This document shows positions 18,201-25,600 of a DNA stretch of 64,000 nucleotides, one piece after another. The DNA lies in the NCBI RefSeq assembly GCF_043575855.1, contig NZ_CP144375.1:8308001-8372000 (forward strand), written 5' to 3'. Source of the stretch: Kutzneria buriramensis. Lineage in GTDB: Bacteria > Actinomycetota > Actinomycetes > Mycobacteriales > Pseudonocardiaceae. Both the position numbers and the translations under genes were made by a program. Under the pieces are notes generated by a model. It was not told where the DNA came from and searched no databases. It saw only the letters and a list, made by a program, of their open reading frames with translations. Each line of letters begins with the position of its first letter. Position 1 is the stretch's first letter.

Positions 18201-19674
18201 CTTCGCGATCGAGGACGACCCGCACGACCAGGAGCAGCGGCCGGTGGTCTTCCATCCGGACGTGGACGGCAACCTGGCCGTCTACGGCACCGGCGGCGCC
18301 GGCAAGAGCACGCTGCTCCGGTCGATCGCGATCGCCGCCGGCTTCACCGGGGGCTGCCACGTCTACGGCCTCGACTTCGGTGCCCGCGGCTTGGCCATGC
18401 TCGAGGAGCTGCCGCACGTCGGCAGCGTCATCCCAGGCTCCGAGCACGAGCGCGTCGTGCGGCTGCTGCGCTGGCTGCGTGCGGAGATCGACGAACGAGC
18501 TGTCCGGTTCTCCCAGGCGCATGCCGGCTCACTGGGTGACTACCGGAGCCTCAGTGGCGATTCCGGTGAGCCACGGATCCTTTTGCTGCTGGACGGCATG
18601 AGTGCCTTCCGCCAGGCGTACGAGGTCGGCGAGCACAGCCGCTGGTACGAGGTGCTCCTGGGCATCGCCGCCGACGGCCGCAATGTCGGCGTGCACCTCG
18701 TGCTGTCCGCCGACCGCCTCAACGCCGTGCCCACCGCGCTTGGTTCCGCGATGCAACGCCGGGTGGTGCTGCGGATGGCCGATCCGACCGACTACACCCA
18801 GGTCGGGATGGCCGTCGACGTGCTGGGACCGTCTTCGCCTCCCGGCCGGGGCATGCTGGGCGGTGCCGAGATCCAGGTCGCTGTCCTCGGGTCCCAGCCC
18901 GACGTCAACTCCCAGGCTGCCGGTGTCCGTCGGCTCGCCGCGGCGATGACCGGCGCGGGTCTGCCCGCCGCGCCGCCCATCCGGCAGCTGGCCGATCAGA
19001 TTCCGCTGTCGGAGCTGCCTGTTCTCGAGGCCGAGCCGGTGCTGGGTGTCGCCTCGGACTCGTTGGCGCCGTTCACCTTCCGGCCGACCGGCAGCTTCGT
19101 CGTCTGCGGGCCGCCCGGCTCGGGCCGTACCACCACCCTGCGGGCGATCGCCGCAGCGCTGCTCCGCTGGCAACCGGACCGCGAGCTGCACTACTTCGGC
19201 CTCCGACAGTCCGAACTCGGCGACCTCCCCTGCTGGGCATCGGCCGCCCGGACCGTCACCGAGCACACCGACCATGCCCGTCAGCTCGCCGAACGCCTCG
19301 ACTCCTGGGTGCCCGGCGACCGCCCCGTCGCCGTGTTCCTTGAGAGCGTCAACGAGATTTCCGACGGCCCGGCGGGTGCTCCGCTGCTCGCACTGGCCAA
19401 GCGGTGCCTGCAGGAGGGGCACTTGCTGGTCGTCGAGGGTGAGACCACCGTGCTGTCCAACTCGTACAACGAGCTGGTCAAGTACGCCAAGAGCGGCCGC
19501 TGCGGCCTCGCCCTCCAACCCGACACCAACGACGGCACGACCGTCTTCCACACGCCCTTCCCGCCGCGGCTGCGCCGTGCCGACTTCCCGCCGGGCCGGG
19601 CGCTGCTCGTTACCGGCGGCCGGACCGCCGTCGTCCAAGTCGCGAACCCGGAACCCGTTGGGATCACACAGTAA
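15286..19674 (+). CDS. eccC: EccC/EssC-like type VII secretion ATPase with ubiquitin-like and FHA domains
   Basis: A 1,462-residue FtsK/SpoIIIE-family motor. Order: a YukD-like ubiquitin fold (residues 1-85), an FHA domain (about 100-180; GSSVIGREHDC, SRRHARV, LGSANGMQI), two membrane spans near 230-272, then three ATPase domains. Domain 1 has Walker A GTTGAGKSE (K676) and Walker B SLVIVVDEF. Domain 2 has GTGGAGKST (K1007) and RILLLLDGM. Domain 3 has GPPGSGRTTT, where the P-loop Lys is Arg (R1281). FHA domains at the N-terminus are typical of the Firmicutes EssC, not of mycobacterial EccC, and the added ubiquitin fold recalls YukD/EccD. It should drive export of the WXG100 proteins. The start ATG at 15286 overlaps the previous stop. 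Confidence 0.93.
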   Translation: MKLKLTLRRSGRPDADLLVTVDARTKIGELAQYLAGADPTGSVTGDSALTIAVVGREHLALDPWTAVGDTTLCCGATIALVPGGRTFADPSMPVATLRIVDGPDVGREFPLRTGSSVIGREHDCTVRLTDPLVSRRHARVNVTDVVDITDLGSANGMQIGESQVSHTVLRPGETVRLGDTELALVSFTPAVARGAAVTTVEFVRSPRLDPRYVGVEFAAPTPPQRPHGQRFPMLSVLAPILMGVVLYAVTGSLLSLLFVGLSPLMMIGGAVETKWGARKDFRLALRLFRSDVDDLVADVRRELEREAVERDREHPATGDCVDAVRTRAPLLWTRRPDDRGFLELRLATGALPSRFSVRLPDTQALPRDLVAELAKAVDPLGVVAGVPIVARPGEHGAIGVAGPRPVMLGVARALVTQLVALHSPAEVVLTAFASSESARDWEWLRWLPHTTSPHSPINCRQLTSSTPEATALAAELDALLERREAGGPGPAVFVLVEDDAPIDRSRLVELAERGWKLGIHVLWLAGDTTGLPAACRAFVSVEHGPDRATVGFGHDGHSVTSVVVETLDAGTVAELGRALSPLVDAGARLDDDSDLPKSVSLVSVPEEPMAMAPAAVLEQWTANQSVLTGPYAPEEPIERAGTLRAVIGMSATGPHALDLRADGPHALVGGTTGAGKSELLQAWLLAMAAAHSPQRLTFLLVDYKGGSAFHEVAELPHTVGIVTDLGPHQARRALESLTAELRRREEILAKHKVKDLVQMEKDGHRDAPPSLVIVVDEFAALVAEIPEFVDGVVNIAQRGRSLGLHLILATQRPAGVIKENLRANTNLRLALRMADEADSMDVLGSPQAAFFDPEAPGRAVSKTGPGRLVPFQTGYAGGWTTAEGDKPEIVVEELRFGRGRKWTLPKKRKAVLPDPGPTDIQRLVEAVRQAAEHARLPRPTRPWLPELEPVYDLHDLYKRRRNSRDSVEGELVFAIEDDPHDQEQRPVVFHPDVDGNLAVYGTGGAGKSTLLRSIAIAAGFTGGCHVYGLDFGARGLAMLEELPHVGSVIPGSEHERVVRLLRWLRAEIDERAVRFSQAHAGSLGDYRSLSGDSGEPRILLLLDGMSAFRQAYEVGEHSRWYEVLLGIAADGRNVGVHLVLSADRLNAVPTALGSAMQRRVVLRMADPTDYTQVGMAVDVLGPSSPPGRGMLGGAEIQVAVLGSQPDVNSQAAGVRRLAAAMTGAGLPAAPPIRQLADQIPLSELPVLEAEPVLGVASDSLAPFTFRPTGSFVVCGPPGSGRTTTLRAIAAALLRWQPDRELHYFGLRQSELGDLPCWASAARTVTEHTDHARQLAERLDSWVPGDRPVAVFLESVNEISDGPAGAPLLALAKRCLQEGHLLVVEGETTVLSNSYNELVKYAKSGRCGLALQPDTNDGTTVFHTPFPPRLRRADFPPGRALLVTGGRTAVVQVANPEPVGITQ

Positions 19675-19689
19675 TAGGAAGGAACCGCC

Positions 19690-19959
19690 ATGCCAGGCTT
19701 CCTCGGGATGGACACCGACGCCATCCGCAACCTCGCCGCCCAGCTCGACTCCAAGGCCGGCGAGATCGACCAGATCGCGAACGTGCTGACCGCCACCCTC
19801 AACGGTGCCCGCTGGGAAGGCCCGGACGCCACCCGCTTCCGCGGCGACTGGAGCGGCACCCACCACCCCCAGCTCACCGCCGTCGCCCAGGCCCTACGCG
19901 AGGCCGCCACCGCCGCCAAGAACAACGCCATGCAGCAGGAGAACGCCTCCAACGTCTAA
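19690..19959 (+). CDS. WXG100-family secreted protein (ESAT-6-like)
   Basis: An 89-residue protein with the classical WXG100 design: helix 1 (MDTDAIRNLAAQLDSKAGEIDQIANVL written in the family's heptad style), the WEG turn in ARWEGPDATRF, and helix 2 to the end. There is no signal peptide, as expected for substrates of an EccC motor. It begins 15 bases after the ATPase stop, preceded by AGGAAGG. The last residues (QQENASNV) could hold the export signal, but the mycobacterial YxxxD/E pattern is not visible. It closes the operon; the terminator hairpin follows directly. Its helix 1 resembles the fragment at the left edge of the window, so the locus carries WXG100-type substrates at both ends. 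Confidence 0.95.
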   Translation: MPGFLGMDTDAIRNLAAQLDSKAGEIDQIANVLTATLNGARWEGPDATRFRGDWSGTHHPQLTAVAQALREAATAAKNNAMQQENASNV

Positions 19960-19965
19960 CCCGGC

Positions 19966-20001
19966 CGAGGGGACCACGGGGCTCGCCTCGCGGTCCCCTC
20001 G
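19966..20001 (+). terminator. Hairpin terminator of the type VII-like operon
   Basis: Perfect 10-base inverted repeat CGAGGGGACC / GGTCCCCTCG (19966-19975 and 19992-20001) with a 16-base loop that can itself pair in part, seven bases after the WXG100 stop. No U-tract follows, which is normal for high-GC actinobacteria. Confidence 0.7.
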
Positions 20002-20044
20002 ACCGTGTTCACCCAGGCCGACAGCGACGAGGAGGCTGAGTCAG

Positions 20045-21487
20045 ATGGATCTTGAGCGGTCCGCCGGCCGGCTCGGCGACGAGGAGCGCGCGCCACGACC
20101 TGGCCGTTCGACACCGGACGAGCGGCCATACGCCGAGCTCACCACCAAGGCAATCGTCCGCATCTCGCTCCTGCTTGTGCTGGCCGGAGTCCTCGTCGCC
20201 GGTGGTCTGATCGTGGCCTTTGGGGATGGCCGGCACGATGCGCAACTCGAAGCGATCAAGACCGCCGGCACGTTCGTGGTCGGGCTGGGTGGTGGAGCCG
20301 CGTTGTGGCTGACCGCGCGACGGCAGCGTGCGAATGAAATAGGGCTGAATCAGAAGCATCGCGACCAACTGCTCGCGGAGAAGTCGTTCGCGTTGCAGGG
20401 CGAGACGCTGGAACGCAACCTCGCGCACCAGCGCCTGGTCTCCGCCGCGGCCGAGGACGACGCTCGAGTCAGGCGGATAACCGAACTCTACGCAAGGGCC
20501 GCCGATCAATTGGGCTCCGACAAGGCACCCGTGCGGCTGGCCAGCATGTACGCGCTGGAGCGACTCGCTCAGGACAACGTCGAGCAGCGGCAGATGATCG
20601 TCGACGTGCTGTGCGCGTATCTGCGAATGCCGTGCTCGGGAGATGGTGAGTGGCGGAATGTCAGTGTTGAGGAGCGTGAAGTCCGCCGCACCGTTCAGAC
20701 GATGCTCGCGCGGCACCTAAACTGGCCCGCCGATATACCGGAAGCTCCTGGTGTTCATTGGTCGGACATTGATGTCGACCTTGCCGGTGCGGTCCTTCAC
20801 GACTTCTCACTGGCGGACTGTCGTGCAGGATCCTGTACCTTCAGCGGTGCGGTATTCATCGGGCACACCGACTTCTCCCGTGTCCGGGTCGGGGGTGGGG
20901 TGCGATTCAAGGGGACGCGATTCGACGACACGGCTTGGTTCACCGGCGCCGAATTCGGTGGTGATGTTCGTTTCGACCGGGCGATCGCTCGTGGCGACAT
21001 CTGGATGTCGGCTGTCTCCTTTGGCGGTGATGCTTGGTTCGATGGTCTGAGCTGTGAACGACTGGCGTGGTTCTCAGGTGCTCGGTTCAATCGAAACGCC
21101 GTGTTTGCCCGGTCGATCTTTGTTGGCCTTGCCGGGTTTTCAGGCGCGGAGTTCGGTGGCCTCGCCAGGTTCGATGGTGCCGAGTTTCGTGATGACGCCA
21201 CCTTTCGGTTGGTCACTTTCGGAACGGATGCGTCGTTTGTGCGCTCGACGTTCTCGATGGACGCCTGGTTCTCCGGTGCGCACTTCTCCGGCGACCTTCT
21301 GCTGGATGACGCGACCTTCTGTCGAAGTGTGCGATTCGATCAGTGCGATCTCGGTTCAGGCAGTTCAGGCTCGGCTTCACCTAACGGCGCTTCCATGCAC
21401 GGCCAGGTCATGCTCGCCTCGGGCGACTGGATCCGAATCTGGCCTTCGAAGTACCTGATCGAATCAAGCTCAGCTGCGACGGCGTGA
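20045..21487 (+). CDS. Membrane pentapeptide-repeat protein
   Basis: A 480-residue protein. Two membrane spans lie near residues 38-60 (IVRISLLLVLAGVLVAGG) and 75-95 (AGTFVVGLGGGAALWL). A basic helical linker follows, then a conserved segment (RRITELYARAADQLGSDKA, VRLASMYALERLAQD) known from actinobacterial pentapeptide proteins, and about 230 residues of A(D/N/F)xxF-type repeats rich in Phe and Gly (FTGAEFGGDVRF, FSGAEFGGLARFDGAEF), forming a right-handed beta-helix. The ATG at 20045 is preceded by GACGAGGAGG. The function of this family is unsettled; roles as scaffolds or gyrase mimics are known for shorter members. It lies after the operon terminator and is probably a separate unit. Confidence 0.88.
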   Translation: MDLERSAGRLGDEERAPRPGRSTPDERPYAELTTKAIVRISLLLVLAGVLVAGGLIVAFGDGRHDAQLEAIKTAGTFVVGLGGGAALWLTARRQRANEIGLNQKHRDQLLAEKSFALQGETLERNLAHQRLVSAAAEDDARVRRITELYARAADQLGSDKAPVRLASMYALERLAQDNVEQRQMIVDVLCAYLRMPCSGDGEWRNVSVEEREVRRTVQTMLARHLNWPADIPEAPGVHWSDIDVDLAGAVLHDFSLADCRAGSCTFSGAVFIGHTDFSRVRVGGGVRFKGTRFDDTAWFTGAEFGGDVRFDRAIARGDIWMSAVSFGGDAWFDGLSCERLAWFSGARFNRNAVFARSIFVGLAGFSGAEFGGLARFDGAEFRDDATFRLVTFGTDASFVRSTFSMDAWFSGAHFSGDLLLDDATFCRSVRFDQCDLGSGSSGSASPNGASMHGQVMLASGDWIRIWPSKYLIESSSAATA

Positions 21488-21617
21488 GTTTCCGGCTCTG
21501 TGAGACAGTTGCTCCGGGCGCGGCTGGTCGAGCAGCGCGGGCTGGTGTCCGTAGGAATGTGATCCAGTTCCCAGCGAGGTCCCACCGACTCTGGGGCCCG
21601 CATGGGCAACGGCCCGC

Positions 21618-21946
21618 GTGCAGCAGCACGATGGTCGCTATTCCAACGTCTTCGCGACCTTCACTGACGCACTCAGACGGGCCGAGCAAGCGGGGGTACG
21701 CGGCGACACGGCAAGTCTCGACGTGTTCGAGACGGTCAGCCAGGGTGAGGTTCCGTTCCCGCCCACGGTCTTCGATAGGTCCGACCAACACACGCTGGGG
21801 AAGATCAGCAGTGCCCGCTACGGGTCGTCTCGTGCCGCTGGTCGAGCCTGGCCTGTGACCCGATGCCCTAGTTCGATCAGATCGACGCTGCTCTGGTCTA
21901 CGCGTGGGGTCAGCTGGCCCACGCCAGGACTCGTGCGGACTCGTAA
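21618..21946 (+). pseudogene. Frameshifted remnant of an unrecognised gene
   Basis: The first frame reads YSNVFATFTDALRRAEQAG then DVFETVSQGEVPFPP and LGKISSARYG, a plausible ordered protein. After about 21835 the good frame moves: FDQIDAALVYAWGQLAH and ARTRADS, then TAA at 21944. Neither part is a full gene and no start is convincing. The family is not recognised. I treat it as a decayed C-terminal fragment. Confidence 0.45.
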
Positions 21947-22625
21947 CGCCATCGTCGATCGTGGTGCCGTCCATATCGAGTATGAGCGGGATCGGCCCTG
22001 TCCGAGCGCTGCCGGCTACCCGCAGGCGCGGGCCGTGTCCAACGGGGACCTCGCTGGCGACCTGCGTGCTGGCAGAACACACCCGCGTCATCGACCGGGG
22101 TTGCGTGAGTTGGCCCGTTGACTGACCGCAGTTGCGGTTCCGTCTTGGGATCAGCCTCGAATCCTGCTCGAATCCTGACGGTCTGGAGATTTGTCCAGTT
22201 CACGGATGGTTCGTGGGGCGTGCCACGGCGCCCACGGGGGTCGTCAAGGGTGTTCAAGATGGCCGATTTGGCGTCACGAGGGGCCGCTATTTGATAGCAG
22301 TACTCATGTTAGCCGGCGTTTACACAGGTCAGACTGGGTGCCCCCGGGGAGAAGCGCACCTGCGATGTCGATCTTCTTGCATTGGCTTTGACCTGGCGTT
22401 TCTTGGAGTGAGGGGGTTCATCTGGAACTTCCTCTGGAGGCACCAACCTGCGCTAGTCTCACGGTCAGCCGCGTCCTCTCGTGTCGAGAGCGTGCGTTTG
22501 AAGCGCGGGGCATCACTTCTTCGCGTTGTGCCCGAACTGCACCTGCCGCGTGACCCGTTGCACCTGATCCTCGCGGAGGGGCCTCAACATTTCACCGACG
22601 GCTGGACGAGTTGACGCCAAGAGGC
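21947..22625. other. Gap without a convincing gene
   Basis: Open frames here have poor codon structure and no ribosome-binding sites or recognisable motifs. Base composition is a little lower in GC than the flanks. It probably holds decayed sequence between the type VII-like locus and the RHS island. Confidence 0.5.
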
Positions 22626-22661
22626 GGCGTGGCGTGCCCAGGGATCTGGGCACGCCACGCC
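22626..22661. terminator. Strong hairpin terminator after the LamG/SGNH gene
   Basis: A perfect 16-base stem, GGCGTGGCGTGCCCAG paired with CTGGGCACGCCACGCC, around a 4-base loop. It lies 15 bases beyond the stop codon of the minus-strand gene ending at 22677 and would also stop rightward transcription. Confidence 0.85.
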
Positions 22662-22676
22662 GGTTGTTTCACCGTG

Positions 22677-25600
22677 TCACAGGTCGGCCTGCGGTGGGAA
22701 GGCGTTCATCGCGTCGAGCAGTGCCTGCACGAGTGCGTTGTAGTAGCTGTCGTTGGGGCTCCCGCTGGTCAGGTACTGCGAGGCGACCTGGTTGACGTTG
22801 CCGCCGTCGCGGACGGCTTGGTCGAAGTCGATGAAACCGTCCTCGCCGTAGCTGCCGGCAGACTGTCGGATGTCGGAGTTGAGCAACTGGCGTTGCTGCT
22901 CACGCGGATCGTTCGGACTGAGACCGAGTGGGGCGATGGTCGTGACAATGACGTGCACCGCCGTCCCGTCGACCCGGTTGATCTGCTTGAGGCCATCGGC
23001 GCTCGTCGCCTTGATCAGCTTGGTGAGGCTGGCCTCGACCGTGGCGGCGCTGTCGCCGGCCAGGATGTCGTTGGCCCCGAGACTGACGACGACAGTGCGC
23101 AGGTTGGGCTCGTCCGTCACGGTCTGATTGAGCGTCGCGCCAGCAGTGCGGGCACTCGGGGCACCGACGCCGCCGACAGGCCCGGTCGGTGCGTCGCCGT
23201 GGGCTAGCACGCCAGCGTCGGTGCTGGTGAGTGCCTGCTGGTAGACCCGCACATCCGAGATCGACCCGTTGAAGAAGTCGTCAGCTGCAGTCTGGCCCGG
23301 CGTGACCGCGCCTATCGAGAGCTTCGACGTGGCCTTCCACGGCGTCGGATTGGTCGTTGTGCCGACGAGTGCGCCGTCGATGTAAAGCTTCATCGTGCCG
23401 GACGTCGCGTCGAACACGGCGAGCAGATGGGTCCATTTGTTGAGTGTCGGCGGGCTACTGGCGTGCACCGCCGGGTAGTCGGACGGGTCGAGCACGTCCG
23501 TGCTGGGACTGATGAACGTCCAGGCGTTGAACACCTTGTTGTACTGGAGGTACGCGCTCGCCGACTGCTGACCGCCGGCTCCGACGGCGGTCATGTAGTT
23601 GCTGGCCGACTTGGCGTAGACCCAGGCGGAGATGCTGTAGCTGCCGGTCGTGTCCAGTACCGGTCCGGCCGTGGTGATCCTGCTGTCCCGTCCGTTGAAG
23701 ACCGCGGAACCGCCGTGGTCGCTGCTCCAGGTGACGCCGCCGGTGACCGTGCCGGGGTTGGTGCCGACGCTGTCCTTGGCCGTGGTTCCGGAGCCGTCGT
23801 CCAGCTTCCACCGGGCGATGGGCGGCAGTCCGACCTTGCTGTCGTTGACGATGCTTCCCGGCAGGGCGGAGCCGACCTTGCCTGGCACCTTGTCGACCCA
23901 GGTGCCGCCGGTGGAACCCGCCGCCGACGTCTGGTCGCCAAGGACCACGATGGTGCCCTGGGAGTTGTCGGTCGTTGAGATGTCGACCCCGGTGACGAAG
24001 GCGGTGGTGTTCATCGCGGAGACGAACGGTGCGCCGTCGACGTTGCCGCTGACGTCGCCGGCCGCCGAGTACGTCGGGGTTGAACTGCCGGCATGCACCG
24101 GGAGCCAGTTGAGAGCATTCGGGCTGTGATAGCTGATGGCCAGATCTCCCGTCCCCGACGGGAGAGCGACGGGATCGCTGTAGACCTCACCGCCGGCCGG
24201 GATGGTGATGGACCGCAGGCCGCAGCCGGCGGGCTTGCCCGCGGCGGCGCAGAAGGTCAGCTGCGCGGGAGCGGCTGAGGTCGCCGCTCCGGTGCCGGCC
24301 TGCCGGGCGATCGTGACGTGATCCAATGTGGACGGTGTCGGGACGCCGGTGTTGGACAGCCGCACACGGGCGTTAGCGCCGGTCACGGTCGGATGCGCGA
24401 TGATCCGCATCGTTCGGTTCGCGTCGCTGTCCGCGGGGGCCGGTATGGTGTGATCGATTGGGGCTGCCCAGGCTCCGAGCCAGCCGGCCTGGACCGGGCG
24501 AACGCCGATGGCCAGCACGTGCAGCGCGTTGTCGCAGATGGTGGATCGGAAGCTCGTGCCGATGTTGGGCAGGGTGATGGACTCCAGGGTCTTGCCCGGG
24601 TCGGTTGGCGCGAAGATCGCGAACACCTTCGGTTTGGCGGGGTGGTCCCCGCCGGACCATTGGTCGAGGACGAAGGCCGCGCCGTCGGCGGAACTGCCGA
24701 TCCAGTCTGTCACTGTGGGGAACTGGGGGTTGGAGTGGGTGTGGCCGGTGTCCTGGTAGGTGATGGTGCCCGGTGTGGCGGGGGTGTTGCCGCAGGTGCT
24801 TACCGCGAGCAGGCCGACGGCGCTGGCCTTGACTTGCTGGTTTGCCGGGAACGGAATGGTCTGTCCTACGGCGACGACGTTGTCGTTGCCGTTGGTGTTG
24901 GGGGCTGGCATGGTGAAGGTGGCGCCGCCGATGGTCGTTGACTGGCCGGGCGCGAGTCCGGCGTTTGACAGCGTTGAGCTGACGAGTCCGGCCCCGTTGA
25001 AGTCCAGGTTGACCGGGCTGCCGGCGGCGGCGATGCCGTGGTTGTTCATCGCGTCGGTGAAGTTGTCGGCGATGACGTTGTTCAGCGGTGCCACGGTGAG
25101 GTAGTCGATGCCGACCTGGTAGCGGTTTCCAGTGGTGGAGTTGGTGCCGTTGAGGGTGAAGGTGAGGGTGTGTGTGCCCTTGGTCAGGTGTGCGCCGTTG
25201 AGCGGCAGGTAGGCGCGGCTGAGGCTCTGCCAGTGGCCGTCGAATGGCGTTTTGTCCGTGCCGGCCAGTGGTGTTTTCCCGTCCAATGTCACGGTGACCC
25301 GGCCGTAGTCTGTGGACTTGGTCATCTCCGCGCCGAGCGCGTAGTCGGCCTCGAGTGGCGTGGTGAAGGTGAGGTCGAACTTCTGCTGGTCGGCGTTGCC
25401 AGGGAAGAACAGCTGCCAGCCGTTGGAGTACAGCTCTCCACCCTGTTGCGTGGTCATGGGGATGTTCTGCCCGGCCGGCTGGCTCGGGGTCACGTCGGTG
25501 TTGAGTTCGGCTTCGAGTTTGGTCTTGGTGACGCCGACGTTGGGTGCGACGTAGAAGGCGTACGTGGGCGACTCGGGTGAGAGCCGGTGGGCGTCGTCGA

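Noticed and set aside
18529..19866. 445-residue minus-strand open frame opposite the motor gene
   Set aside because: Shadow of the high-GC coding strand; lacks motifs and conflicts with a gene supported by three ATPase domains.
22132..22614. 160-residue open frame on the plus strand
   Set aside because: No motif, mixed composition and no credible start; likely chance in decayed sequence.
25038..25580. Plus-strand open frames opposite the LamG/SGNH gene
   Set aside because: Valine/glycine-rich shadow sequence without ribosome-binding sites; the minus-strand gene is well supported.
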